Part shown: piece after piece, positions 1 through 7,887 of the stretch | Layout of the letters: the number at the start of each line of letters is the position of its first letter | Position numbering within the stretch: the stretch's first letter is position 1 | The notes under the pieces: model-generated | Seen by the model: only the letters and a program-made list of their open reading frames with translations | What the model was told of the DNA's origin: nothing | Database searches by the model: none | Source of the DNA: Desulfosporosinus sp. | GTDB lineage: Bacteria > Bacillota > Desulfitobacteriia > Desulfitobacteriales > Desulfitobacteriaceae | Direction of reading: 5' to 3' | Length of the DNA stretch: 35,669 bases | Assembly: GCA_031292095.1 (NCBI GenBank) | Contig: JARLHU010000178.1 | Span: 1 to 35,669, forward strand | Position numbers and translations under genes: made by a program

Positions 1-148
1 CTTTTTCTAAGGCAACTTCGTTAAATATCTCCCTTAAATCTCTTTCAATGTCATCGACTAATACTTTCCTTCGATATTTGGGACAGAAAATAATGTGATA
101 TTGATTCAAATATACAATTCCTTCTTTATGTATATACTTATCATTCAT
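1..148 (-). CDS. tnpA: IS200/IS605-family transposase TnpA, N-terminal part (cut by window edge)
   Basis: The minus strand reads MNDKYIHKEGIVYLNQYHII and continues FCPKYRRKVLVDDIERDL before running off the left edge. The block YHIIFCPKYRRKVL is the highly conserved N-terminus of Y1 (HUH) transposases of IS200/IS605 elements, which move single-stranded DNA by recognising end hairpins. The ATG at 148 is the furthest upstream start; a second ATG four bases inside is out of frame. About 49 codons are visible of a protein usually near 130-150 residues. The hairpin expected at the element's left end lies about 95-120 bp upstream of the start (229-270). Whether the element is intact cannot be seen from here. 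Confidence 0.85.
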   Translation of the reverse strand, partial: MNDKYIHKEGIVYLNQYHIIFCPKYRRKVLVDDIERDLREIFNEVALEK

Positions 149-228
149 TAGATGTATCACCTTTATCTAATTATATCATAGGATTAAATAGAGGTATACT
201 GTTTCCTTAAACTTATTAAAAACGACGG

Positions 229-270
229 GGGCCGCCTTCATCCCCATGACTGAAGTCAGGGGCTTTCGGC
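229..270. mobile_element. IS200/IS605 left-end hairpin
   Basis: CCCC-a-TGACT-ga-AGTCA-GGGG (242-262) is an almost perfect short hairpin with one bulged base, enclosed by a weaker GCCG...CGGC pairing. Subterminal imperfect hairpins of this kind are what TnpA of IS200/IS605 elements binds. Its place upstream of the divergent tnpA start fits the left end. I cannot place the exact cleavage site. Confidence 0.65.
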
Positions 271-316
271 TACGCTATCGTAATAGTAAAGACCTTACTG
301 TTGTTCTGCTTTCTTT

Positions 317-533
317 TCACCGTTTTCGTTTTTCCAAAATTTTATAAATGATTATTAGGACGATCAGTATCCCAAATATCAGCCATAAATCTTTCATTGC
401 AACAAAATTTTCCACAAGTTCAGCCAACGCACTTTTATCTGCAGTTACTGTCATGAGCAATCTAATTCCCCCAAACTCAAGTAATAACTATAGCAACAAC
501 CATCAAAGCCACTTTGTTAAAAGCAAACCTCAT
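317..533 (-). pseudogene. Small two-segment membrane protein with a +1 frameshift
   Basis: A strong ribosome binding site (GGAGGAGGAG) precedes ATG 533. The first frame reads MRFAFNKVALMVVAIVIT and stops. One base over, the reading continues without a break: LLEFGGIRLLMTVTADKSAL, then AELVENFVAMKDLWLIFGIL and IVLIIIYKILEKRKR, stopping at 317. The shift must fall within about nine bases near 480-490, because the downstream frame is closed by a TAG just before. Read through, it would be a protein of about 71 residues with two hydrophobic segments and a basic tail. I do not recognise a family. Either the gene is broken by one extra base or the base is a sequencing error. Confidence 0.5.
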
Positions 534-658
534 ATACTCTCCTCCTCCGGCTATTGCCTATAACGTCCCGAGGATTAGCGACGCATCCCAACTACATTTA
601 TCTCTACAAAGTGTTGCAAACCCTCCGTTGTATAACGTATCTGTCCCCCGAGAGAAGC

Positions 659-1531
659 TTAAACAGTCTCTTTGAATTCGGGAAGCATTGGTTCGTACAT
701 CATAATTGCGTGATTTTCTGTGATAAAATCATCTCCAATTTGCTTGTTGTCATTGTCAAAAGCCCTTCGCCTAATCTCATTATGACGCATGTAGCCACCC
801 CACCACTCTTGGGAAATTAAATGGTTACTTTCGTAAACTTCATAAGTTTGAGTTCTCGGGTGTTCACTTCTCCATTCTCCGTGTAGTTCTAAGTCACTTA
901 TCCCTATTAAAAGTTGATAATTTTGGGAGGTATCATTTCTGATTTGCAGGTCAATGTAGTTGTAAACAACTGTAGCTCCACTTCCGAATGGTTGTGTCCT
1001 GTTGGTATCAGGAAAAACGTCATGGGTATGCCGCCACCGTTCTGTGACGGTTAACGGTGTATGGATTGCCATCCAATATATGAGATTGGAAAGTTGACAA
1101 AGCCCCCCTCCCACCCCAGGACAGAACGATCCGTTTGTAAGGACCATCCCTTCCTTAAAACCTTTTGCCTTTGTAGGTTTGCCTACTAGACGCCACAGGG
1201 AAAAAGTTTCACCTGGCTTTAATACTAGACAGTTTATTTTGGCCGCAGCCAGTTTTAAATTAGTTACCTTGTTCTTTTGGAGCCACATATCAACATTTCG
1301 TAGGTGTCTGTACAGGGGAGTACGATGGGTGGAGATAAGAAAAGGAAGATGGGTATCCTTGCTGATAGCAGAATACTTAATTGATCTGTGAAATATCCAC
1401 TGAAAATAACGACGCCAAGTAAAATACAACTTTCCTAGAAACAAGCGTAATTCTGAACGACTGACCGGACGTTCAGAATGAAAAACAGCATTAAATTTCA
1501 GGACAACCCACTCCTTGTCAATATTTTTCAA
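659..1531 (-). CDS. VanW family protein
   Basis: 290-residue protein. The central and C-terminal parts carry the VanW signature: CLVLKPGETFSLWRLVGKPT, then GFKEGMVLTNGSFCPGVGGG followed by LCQLSNLIYW, and the block TERWRHTHDVFPDTNRTQPF. VanW is an accessory protein of vanB-type vancomycin resistance clusters, but stand-alone copies are common in spore-forming Firmicutes and their role is not known. No vanR/S/H/A/X gene is nearby, so a resistance role is not implied. The basic, aromatic N-terminus (residues 14-50) resembles that of other stand-alone copies. The start is a TTG at 1531; a stop codon lies two codons upstream in frame, so it cannot be longer, and no clear ribosome binding site is seen. 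Confidence 0.85.
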   Translation of the reverse strand: MKNIDKEWVVLKFNAVFHSERPVSRSELRLFLGKLYFTWRRYFQWIFHRSIKYSAISKDTHLPFLISTHRTPLYRHLRNVDMWLQKNKVTNLKLAAAKINCLVLKPGETFSLWRLVGKPTKAKGFKEGMVLTNGSFCPGVGGGLCQLSNLIYWMAIHTPLTVTERWRHTHDVFPDTNRTQPFGSGATVVYNYIDLQIRNDTSQNYQLLIGISDLELHGEWRSEHPRTQTYEVYESNHLISQEWWGGYMRHNEIRRRAFDNDNKQIGDDFITENHAIMMYEPMLPEFKETV

Positions 1532-1997
1532 ATATTACATATAATGTTCCGATGGTTTGCGACGTCCGGTCACTACATTCATATTCTCTCAGATTTTGGG
1601 AACACGAAGTTAGATGACGTGCGACATGCGACTCCAGCAAACCCTAGTGATGTCTTGCAATGGCTGAAGTACATGGCATTAATGGGGTTTTGTCAAAATT
1701 AATTACGGTCTGATGCGTCAACCGTAGATATCGTGACCTGCTTATCGTAGTATCCGTTTCTGAATACTTAGTCTGGTGAATTTAGCTTCGTTCCCGAAGC
1801 CACTATCCCTTTAGGGTAGTGGGTAGTTCACTTCTCTTCCTAAATTCCGCTTGCCAAAGAAGGTTAAAACTGGATATAATCAAAGTATAAGAACCCCTTC
1901 TTCGAAGGATAGTTTTTTGCAGAGGTAGTCCGGAACTCTTGCGGGGTTGTGCGGACTTCCTTGTTTTTTCAGTACCTTCTAACTGGCTTTCTTCCAC
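1532..1997. other. Intergenic stretch, possible IS605-type right-end remnant
   Basis: No convincing gene. On the minus strand, a sequence starting directly after the stop of the next gene (about 1990 down to 1780) ends in two small hairpins: CACTATCCCT-tt-AGGGTAGTG (imperfect, 1801-1823) and GCTTCG-ttcc-CGAAGC (about 1785-1801). The order 'goes open, then paired hairpins, then end' resembles the right end of IS605/IS1341-type elements after tnpB, and the short open frames there could be decayed tnpB. This is a resemblance only. Between 1560 and 1780 I see nothing assignable. Confidence 0.25.
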
Positions 1998-2267
1998 TCA
2001 TTGTACTCTTCTCCCCGCAAGACTTTTTAGTGGTTCAGCTATGAGTCCGTCTTCACCTGATACAACCATAAATTTCTCACCATTAAACTGAAAGATCTCC
2101 CCGGCATTAAGGCCTGATTCATCCAAACCCAAGACCATGCTGATCTTTCGCCTTTGCCACGTCTCTCCCTCGTCATCACTTACCTTTACCTCAACCAATA
2201 CATTGGCTTCATCGAGAAATTCATTTTCAAACTGGTCTTCCCTTACTTTTGTTTTTGATCTCAACAT
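1998..2267 (-). CDS. Hypothetical 89-residue acidic protein
   Basis: ATG 2267 follows an AAGGGGGT ribosome binding site at good spacing, which supports it as a real gene. The protein is rich in Glu, Asp and Val (for example VEVKVSDDEGETWQRRKISM and FNGEKFMVVSGEDGLIAEPL) and looks like a small soluble beta-rich domain. It has no membrane segment, signal peptide or cysteine motif. I do not recognise a family. It stands alone between VanW and the divergent PLD-like gene. Confidence 0.6.
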   Translation of the reverse strand: MLRSKTKVREDQFENEFLDEANVLVEVKVSDDEGETWQRRKISMVLGLDESGLNAGEIFQFNGEKFMVVSGEDGLIAEPLKSLAGRRVQ

Positions 2268-2483
2268 ACAACCCCCTTAAGAACATTTGCCTTCATTCAT
2301 TAGAACATATGTTCCCGTAATCTTCAAGGGGTAATTTGTCGAACCGTATATTACTGACACAACTATCCTGACACCATCTGACGATGCCGATTTAAGTAGA
2401 TGCAGCTCTTGGCGGTCCGGCAGCGGTTCCCGACGCTGATGTTGCCCAAGTCACGTATGGGATATTGAGAAGGAGCTGAAGCA

Positions 2484-3106
2484 ATGAATAAAGAAAGCCA
2501 GGTGCTACGCTTGGGTGCCTGATTCCTATACTCTCTGCAATTGCTATTATAGTGCTTGCTACATTTATATTATCTGGGTGTAGTCCATCTGTTACCCAAG
2601 CAACTACTCAAGTCACAACTAGCTCTTCTACGCCACCGAGCTCACAGCAAATTGAATACTACTTTACCCGGGCGAAGCAGCGCCCAGAGCAAGCACTAGA
2701 AGCTCAAATCAACTCCGCGAAATCAACCCTCGATATAGCCATTTATAGCCTTACTAAAAAAGATATTGTAGATGCTATCATTTCAGCCAAAAAGCGCGGC
2801 GCAACTGTGCGTGTCATTACTGATCGCATAGAGGCCAAATCCAAATCCGAAGTGGCTCAATTACAATTACTGAAAAGTGCCAATATTCCTGTTCTGGAAA
2901 ATACCCATTCTGGATTGATGCATATGAAGGTTTCAATCATTGATAAGTCCGTGGTTACGACCGGATCTTATAACTACACACAAAATGCTTCGACAGAAAA
3001 CGATGAAGTTTTAGTTGTGATCCATGATCCTGGGATTGCTTCGAAGTGGGAAGACGAATTTCAGCTAATGTGGAACGATACGAAGGATTATACTGCTATA
3101 AATTGA
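2484..3106 (+). CDS. PLD-like (HKD) nuclease/phosphodiesterase lipoprotein, frameshifted in the signal peptide
   Basis: Residues encoded by 2552-3106 form a single-HKD phospholipase D-like domain: LDIAIYSLTKKDIVDAIISA, RGATVRVITDRIEA, the catalytic HMKVSIID (HxKx4D) and GSYNYTQNAS. Single-motif members such as Nuc act as dimers on DNA or phospholipids. ILSGCSPS is a lipobox, so the protein is probably lipid-anchored outside the membrane. The frame from a proper site (AGGAG before ATG 2484) reads MNKESQVLRLGA and stops at 2520-2522. The main frame carries LGCLIPILSAIAIIVLATFI just before the lipobox, which completes a normal signal peptide. Adding one G to the TTGGGT run near 2511-2515 would join the two. 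Without it, only GTG 2552 could start the protein, leaving a signal peptide too short to work. Confidence 0.8.
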
Positions 3107-3186
3107 GGAGAAGGACTAAGCGCTCCCCCCTGATCTTTATTCTCGACTGTGCGACGTATAAAAAACTCCTACCATTTATTTATTCG

Positions 3187-3350
3187 CATAAAAAATCCCC
3201 TCACCAGGAGGGGTAGTGGAAGTAAAAGTAGGAGGATGAGAGTTTGGAAAGAAGGTCTGTGTTTCGACCTCCAAGGCAGAGTAACCATCTGTTGTTCTTT
3301 ATTATAGATTAAACTTATTACATTCACGTGACATTTGTATGGATATTATA
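3187..3350 (+). repeat. Hairpin-plus-box repeat, copy A
   Basis: Starts with a run of A and the hairpin CCCCTC-accag-GAGGGG (about 3197-3213), followed by GTAGGAGGATGAGAG and, about 100 bp further, an AT-rich box (ATTAAACTTATTACATTCACG). The same order recurs at 29216-29390 and 29430-29545. The hairpin could end transcription of the upstream lipoprotein gene, but the conserved downstream parts are not explained by a terminator. Confidence 0.5.
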
Positions 3351-3568
3351 TGTCATAAATACCGAAAAGCTCTTCAACCATTACGGCGAGAGGGGTTTGC
3401 TATACGAACTATGCTGTTTGCTGTACTGGATCCGCTATCGGTATAGGGTCGGGGGAGTAGCTACCGGGATCACTGGGCAATGACAGCAGCAGGACTGATC
3501 GTAAACATGTTATGGTTAAGCACAGTCAAAACATTTATTCAGCGATGGGCTAAACTCTCTAAAAATAA
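3351..3568 (+). other. Intergenic stretch with possible decayed coding remnant
   Basis: No intact gene. Two short open stretches on the plus strand look protein-like: HKYRKALQPLRREGFAIRTM followed by LFAVLDPLSV and a stop, then after a frame change HWAMTAAGLIVNMLWLSTVK followed by TFIQRWAKLSKNN and a stop at about 3570. They may be remains of one gene. I cannot name it. Confidence 0.2.
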
Positions 3569-4393
3569 TTAGCAGGGAATCAGACCACATTCCTCCAGAA
3601 TTGAAGAACCCTCCGGTCCAGTAAGAAGATCGACGAACGCTTGAGCTAGTTCTGGATATTGGCTATCTTTAGATAACCCAATGGCAAATTCTATGGGTTT
3701 ACCATGAATGATGACGTTTTTTCCTGGAATCTTACTTTCAACGGTTACAGTAGCCTGGTCATAAAAATCAGCATAAGCAGGATTAGAAAGGTTAATCTTC
3801 GTGGGTAGGACTATATAGGGAAGCCCTAATTGTTTAGCCTCTGAGGAATAAAGAAATGCATAATCAACTTTCCCTTTAAACAAAGCACTTGATAGGTCTA
3901 AAGATTTAGGGTAAGTAGTGTAAGGAATACAAGCGGCTTCCAAAGTTGAGTAGAGACCTGGCCTACTGTAATATATTTCAGCCAATTGCCAGACCATTAG
4001 TGTTCTATAGCCCCGAGGAACAAGGTGATGGTCCGAACGGGCAAAACTAACTTGCGGCTTAAGTAACATATCTACCCAGTTTTCTCGAGTAATCTCCTTG
4101 CTCCCCCTTGAAGAGCGATCATAGCCAATAACAATTTGATCAGCAGCAAAAACAAAGTAGTTTTCCACCAGATCGGGTACTAGCAGTTCCGCAAATAGCG
4201 CTTGGTCAGCTAGAGCAATGATGTCATATTTTTCTCCGGATAATAACCGTTTGGCACCCTCCCTTGAACCAATCCCTTCTATCTCGAATTTCAGACCTGA
4301 GTTTTGTTTATAAAAGTGTTCAAGACATTTTTCCATAACTTGCTGTAATGCAGCGGCATAAATTATTCTAAGCACCTTATTAGAACCTATCAT
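3569..4393 (-). CDS. Signal-less molybdate/tungstate-type solute-binding protein, probable cytosolic ligand sensor
   Basis: 274 residues with the fold and motif order of ModA/WtpA-type periplasmic binding proteins: LRIIYAAALQQVMEKCLEHF at the N-terminus, YDIIALADQALFAEL, VIGYDRSSRG, WVDMLLKPQVSFARSDHHLV, VDYAFLYSSEAKQLGLPYIV and LLTGPEGSSILEECG at the end. In the family this fold binds oxyanions for an ABC transporter. Here the N-terminus (MIGSNKVLRIIY) has no signal peptide or lipobox, and no permease or ATPase gene is nearby. Its ATG overlaps the stop of the PadR gene (ATGA), so the two are translationally coupled. I infer that it works in the cytoplasm, sensing an anion for PadR. The ligand is inferred from fold only. 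Decay of a former transporter component is the alternative. Confidence 0.75.
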   Translation of the reverse strand: MIGSNKVLRIIYAAALQQVMEKCLEHFYKQNSGLKFEIEGIGSREGAKRLLSGEKYDIIALADQALFAELLVPDLVENYFVFAADQIVIGYDRSSRGSKEITRENWVDMLLKPQVSFARSDHHLVPRGYRTLMVWQLAEIYYSRPGLYSTLEAACIPYTTYPKSLDLSSALFKGKVDYAFLYSSEAKQLGLPYIVLPTKINLSNPAYADFYDQATVTVESKIPGKNVIIHGKPIEFAIGLSKDSQYPELAQAFVDLLTGPEGSSILEECGLIPC

Positions 4394-4791
4394 GTAAAAT
4401 TCACCCCCTCTTCCCTCTCAGACAAAGATTCTTCAAACTGGAAATAGGCTTGTAAAAAATTCTCTAACTTTGCTTTTTGTTGAGCAATGTACTTTGCCCA
4501 TACCTTTAAAGACTCTTCTCCTTGAGTCGTTAATTTGTAAAGTCGCCTGCCTGGGCCTGACTCGCCGACTTCCCAATGGGATTCAATTAACCCATCCTTA
4601 TCCATACGCCTTAGATTTCGATAAACGGTTGCTGCATCTGCTTCTCCGCTCTTAAACTCAGCTTCATTTAGACGTTGAATTAATTCATACCCATGAGAAG
4701 GCTTTTGTCCTAACAAGAGAAGTAATTCGGCTTGAATAGAACGCTCAATCGGAATAGTTAATTCAAATTTACCTAACATCTCTTCATTCAT
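4390..4791 (-). CDS. PadR-family transcriptional regulator
   Basis: 133 residues from ATG 4791, which has a GAGGTGG ribosome binding site; a longer in-frame reading to 4929 exists but would include the operator-like palindrome. The winged-helix core is typical of PadR: SIQAELLLLLGQKPSHGYEL, IQRLNEAEF, ATVYRNLRRMDKDGLIESHW and GPGRRLYKLTTQGEESLKVW. A C-terminal helix rich in Glu and Gln (AKYIAQQKAKLENFLQAYFQ) is the dimerisation arm. It overlaps the binding-protein gene downstream by four bases. The pair probably acts as one sensor-regulator unit, controlling itself through the palindrome at 4872-4892. Its other targets are unknown. Confidence 0.88.
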   Translation of the reverse strand: MNEEMLGKFELTIPIERSIQAELLLLLGQKPSHGYELIQRLNEAEFKSGEADAATVYRNLRRMDKDGLIESHWEVGESGPGRRLYKLTTQGEESLKVWAKYIAQQKAKLENFLQAYFQFEESLSEREEGVNFT

Positions 4792-4871
4792 AAGTTCCAC
4801 CTCAATTACTGTCACTGTGCCTATAATATCAAGTGCATAGTATTCTACAGCTTTTAATAATATCCTTCTAC

Positions 4872-4892
4872 ATATTAGGTTCCACCTAATAT
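4872..4892. promoter_or_regulatory. Perfect palindrome, probable operator of the PadR gene
   Basis: ATATTAGGT-tcc-ACCTAATAT: nine-base arms with a three-base spacer and no mismatch, about 80 bp upstream of the PadR start codon. PadR proteins usually repress their own genes through such dyads. No second copy was noticed elsewhere in the window. Confidence 0.6.
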
Positions 4893-5037
4893 ATTTCTTA
4901 CTTCTGCGCATCTCAATTTCTAACGTCATATTGCTTTTGCGTGATTAAAAACCAGTTTTCCTGCTGACTCATAAGTGGATGTAATGAGAGAGTATGCTGA
5001 ACGAAGTGAGAACGCAATCAAAGATTATATTTATGCC

Positions 5038-5988
5038 CTAAGCAAATATCCAGTTAAACAAATACCCTACAAAAATAATCGCCACCGTCATAATTCCAAC
5101 AAAAATACCGAGCAGTTTTGGCTTTAAAACTTTGCGCAAAATAATCATTTCCGGCAAACTTAAGGCCGTAACTGCCATCATGAAGGCAAGAACCGTACCT
5201 AAAGCCATCCCTTTTTCCATCAGCACATGAACAATGGGAATGATCCCAGCTGCATTGGAATAGAGAGGTACTCCGATGATGACCGCCAGAGGAACGGCCA
5301 ATAGGTTATCCTTTCCTGCATATTTGACCAGGAAATCGGCCGGTGCATAGCCATGCATTGCACCACCGATGGCTATCCCGATAATGACATACAACCAGAC
5401 CTTTTTTAGAATGTCCACAACGTATTCCCAGGCATACTCTATTCTTTCCTTCCAAGTTAAGGAAGCCAATTCAATTTCGCCCATTTTTATATTGTAAACA
5501 TACTCCTCCACCAGATGTTCTAGTTTAAGTTTTCCAATCACCAGTCCTCCGACCAGAGCTACAGTAAGTCCAGTCGCAATGTAGATCGCTGCAATCTGCC
5601 AACCAAACATACCCCAGAGCATAATCAAGGCCACCTCGTTTACCATCGGTGAAGAGATGAGAAATGAAAATGTAACTCCCAGGGGCACCCCGGATTCCAC
5701 AAAACCGATAAAGACTGGCACTGCGGAACAGGAACAAAACGGGGTCACTATTCCCAACAGAGCTGCCAAAATATTTCCGATAAATTCTCGTTTATGGCTT
5801 AAAATCTTTTTTGTGCGTTCTGGCGGAAAAAAACTGCGGATCAGTGAGACCAAAAAGATAATAGTGGCCAACATTAGAAAAATCTTGATAGTATCGTAAA
5901 TAAAGAAATCAACAGCAGCACCTAAATGGCTGTTCGGCAAAAGACCAAACAACGTGTACGCTACATAATCAGCAAACGATTGGAGCAT
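5038..5988 (-). CDS. ArsP-type permease (PF03773 family)
   Basis: Polytopic membrane protein of 316 residues with about eight to ten hydrophobic segments. Family signatures are TPFCSCSAVPVFIGFVESGV, the following FLISSPMVNEVAL, and near the C-terminus VIIGVPLYSNAAGIIPIVHV and AVTALSLPEMIILRKVLKPK. The CSCS cysteines are a hallmark of this family, which includes organoarsenical exporters and permeases of unknown substrate. The start is set at ATG 5988 because AAAGGA lies nine bases ahead; ATG 5997 would be too close to it, and an upstream extension to 6042 has no support. The gene lies 82 bp downstream of the ArsR regulator on the same strand, so both probably form one metal- or metalloid-responsive operon. 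Confidence 0.88.
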   Translation of the reverse strand: MLQSFADYVAYTLFGLLPNSHLGAAVDFFIYDTIKIFLMLATIIFLVSLIRSFFPPERTKKILSHKREFIGNILAALLGIVTPFCSCSAVPVFIGFVESGVPLGVTFSFLISSPMVNEVALIMLWGMFGWQIAAIYIATGLTVALVGGLVIGKLKLEHLVEEYVYNIKMGEIELASLTWKERIEYAWEYVVDILKKVWLYVIIGIAIGGAMHGYAPADFLVKYAGKDNLLAVPLAVIIGVPLYSNAAGIIPIVHVLMEKGMALGTVLAFMMAVTALSLPEMIILRKVLKPKLLGIFVGIMTVAIIFVGYLFNWIFA

Positions 5989-6070
5989 ATTAATCATTCC
6001 TTTCAAACCTTCTATCCTCTTATCGCCAGTTCCTCTTCTCAACCACCAACAATTACCCCTTAATAATTCT

Positions 6071-6442
6071 TCAGATTTCCTCCTCGCAAATACTTGCTTG
6101 CATACTTAGGATTTCACAGAGATTGGGGTTTTCTCTTAAAGGAGAAAGTTTAATTTGTTGACTATCATTAGAAGATAAAGTCGTAAGTATTTGTTGCGCA
6201 ATATTTACTCCTGATTCATCCAGACGATAAAAAACCAGCTTTCCTTGTTTAATGCTTTTCACTAGATTAGCTTGTTTTAAAATTTTCAGATGATGAGATA
6301 TAGCCGGTTGGGAAAGATCAATTTTATTAAAAATTTCGCAACCGCACATCTCTTGGTCTCCTAACAACCTCAAAATATTTAAGCGGTGCACATCACCTAA
6401 GGCCTTAAATAATTCTGAATATTTTTCCATCTCCATCTCCAT
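6071..6442 (-). CDS. ArsR-family metalloregulatory repressor
   Basis: 123 residues with the ArsR winged helix: LFKALGDVHRLNILRLLGDQ, then EMCGCEIFNKIDLSQPAISH and HLKILKQANLVKSIKQGKLV followed by FYRL. The Cys pair in MCGCEIF sits at the start of helix alpha-3 where ArsR/SmtB proteins often bind metalloids, and two more cysteines (LCEIL, SICEEE) lie near the C-terminus. It heads the operon with the ArsP-type permease and is likely a repressor released by its metal(loid). The repetitive start MEMEMEK leaves three possible ATG codons and none has a clear ribosome binding site. Confidence 0.88.
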   Translation of the reverse strand: MEMEMEKYSELFKALGDVHRLNILRLLGDQEMCGCEIFNKIDLSQPAISHHLKILKQANLVKSIKQGKLVFYRLDESGVNIAQQILTTLSSNDSQQIKLSPLRENPNLCEILSMQASICEEEI

Positions 6443-6445
6443 TCT

Positions 6446-6499
6446 ACATATTCAATATTTTAAATATGTTATTATTATAATATCATATTCGATGAATAT
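6446..6499. promoter_or_regulatory. Two dyads upstream of the arsR-like gene, probable operator region
   Basis: ACATATT-N10-AATATGT (6446-6469) and ATATTC-gat-GAATAT (6485-6499) lie directly before the regulator start in a very AT-rich stretch. ArsR-family operators are AT-rich dyads overlapping the promoter, so autoregulation is likely. Confidence 0.5.
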
Positions 6500-6892
6500 A
6501 TTCCACTGTTTAAACTTATTTTTTAAAGTGGTAAATGTTTTTAGAGAATTAAGGCAACAGAAGGGGCAGTTGACACTAGCACACATAATTTGGACGGAAA
6601 AATATTAATGAATTTGGGATCATAGGAAGTTATACAAAGAATAAGGCCCGAGAAAGCATCTGCTCCCTTATCCTGCTGAAAATGGAAGAAGCGAACACCC
6701 AACTACCTGAGTATTCGCTTCTAGCGCGACGTTTTAGTTTAGTAGTTTAGTTCAACCGATTAGTGGGCTTGGTTTACGCCTTTTTCATATGGACACATAC
6801 AAACGCGACACTCTCATGAGTGGTAATAAACATTAAGAACAGGGGCATTGGATTGGAGACAATTTCTCACAATATCTTGTGACCATGTTATA
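6500..6892. other. Intergenic stretch with one hairpin
   Basis: No gene seen. AGAAGCGAA...TTCGCTTCT (6687-6722) forms a nine-base-pair hairpin with an 18-base loop but no following T run, so its role as a terminator is doubtful. Confidence 0.4.
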
Positions 6893-7720
6893 CTACTTCG
6901 TCGGTCGTTTGCCATTTAGAAGCTCTTCTGTGCTCAAACCAAAAGTATATTGATAATGGGGATAATCAACTATACTCTTGAAACTACCGCCCCACTCGAG
7001 TCCAACTTGTTCACCCAGTTTACCCATCTTCTTGATCTTTATTATATCATTGGAAAGCTTACCATTTTCAATTGGTGATGCATCAAAGGCTAATCCCCAG
7101 TTGTGATATGAGTCTCCTCCTCTGGCATTTGTAACTATTGGCCCAGGTTTAGTCCGACCCGAAGCAAATAATCCATCTTCTTCATCCCAACTTCTAAATG
7201 CTGCAATAATTCGAACATCTAAGTTGTTTGCTCTCGTTAATCTTAGAAATTCACTCGCGAGAAATGAAACATAGGGATCTAGTGACCTTATATCATTTGA
7301 ACTTGGACGATTTTCAAAGTTATCTTTATGATGTGGGTCAAATAATTTTACCCTTGTTCTTGGATTAATAACGCCCTCTTCATAAAGCCCATTATCTCTC
7401 TGAAATCTTTTTACTGCATTTATAGTAGTTTCACCAAACCATCCATCTGGATTTCCAGAATGGTATCCTCGAGAATTTAGTTTTACTTGGATTATCTTAA
7501 CTTTATCTATCAAAGTTTTCCATGTCCTGAGCCCCACAATACCATCCCTAGGTATTCTTACAGCATCTTGGAAATTTCCCACTACATCTTTGGTTTTTAG
7601 ATCGTAAATATTATTAATTGTAAAGTTATTATAATTTTTGCTTAATCCGTTTAAATCCATTTTGAGTTTCTTTACATATGGACTATGAGAACCCAATTTT
7701 AATGTAGGAAACGTAGGCAT
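6893..7720 (-). CDS. Cell-wall endolysin: two peptidoglycan-binding repeats plus M15 (CwlK/VanY-like) peptidase
   Basis: 275 residues. Two PG_binding_1-type repeats occupy about residues 5-70 (LKLGSHSPYVKKLKMDLNGL ... GIVGLRTWKTLI) and 72-128 (VKIIQVKLNSRGYHSGNPDG ... VINPRTRVKLF). The C-terminal domain is an M15-type zinc peptidase: IIAAFRSWDEEDGLFASGRT, the zinc motif SYHNWGLAFDASP (HxxGxAxD), and GLEWGGSFKSIVDYPHYQY with the last zinc histidine. Such enzymes cut L-Ala-D-Glu or similar peptide bonds in peptidoglycan. No signal peptide is present, so release would need a holin or cell lysis. A 46-residue membrane protein lies just upstream on the same strand (7888-8028), which fits a lysis pair left by a prophage or used in sporulation. 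Confidence 0.88.
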   Translation of the reverse strand: MPTFPTLKLGSHSPYVKKLKMDLNGLSKNYNNFTINNIYDLKTKDVVGNFQDAVRIPRDGIVGLRTWKTLIDKVKIIQVKLNSRGYHSGNPDGWFGETTINAVKRFQRDNGLYEEGVINPRTRVKLFDPHHKDNFENRPSSNDIRSLDPYVSFLASEFLRLTRANNLDVRIIAAFRSWDEEDGLFASGRTKPGPIVTNARGGDSYHNWGLAFDASPIENGKLSNDIIKIKKMGKLGEQVGLEWGGSFKSIVDYPHYQYTFGLSTEELLNGKRPTK

Positions 7721-7850
7721 GCAACATCACACCCTTCATAAAAAGAATTATATGTTTTTATACTATGTCGTTTTAGGATAAAGGTGCGGAAAATTCAATC
7801 ATGCCTTGACTGCTTGATTGAGAGCTTCGGAACGGTCGGAACATAGTATA

Positions 7851-7885
7851 CGAAAAGCCGCCTGATCAAATCAGGCGGCTTTTCG
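7851..7885. terminator. Rho-independent terminator, perfect 16-bp stem
   Basis: CGAAAAGCCGCCTGAT-caa-ATCAGGCGGCTTTTCG. It begins three bases after the stop of the small membrane gene on the minus strand, so it ends that transcript; the downstream endolysin therefore probably has its own promoter in 7721-7850. Confidence 0.85.
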
Positions 7886-7887
7886 TT

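Noticed and set aside
659-1531. Vancomycin resistance cluster
   Set aside because: Only vanW is present; no ligase, dehydrogenase, VanX or VanR/S partners are seen.
1803-1997. 64-codon open frame on the minus strand
   Set aside because: Follows the stop of the 89-residue protein directly (TGAGTG) but has no family match and low-complexity content; treated as part of a possible IS remnant.
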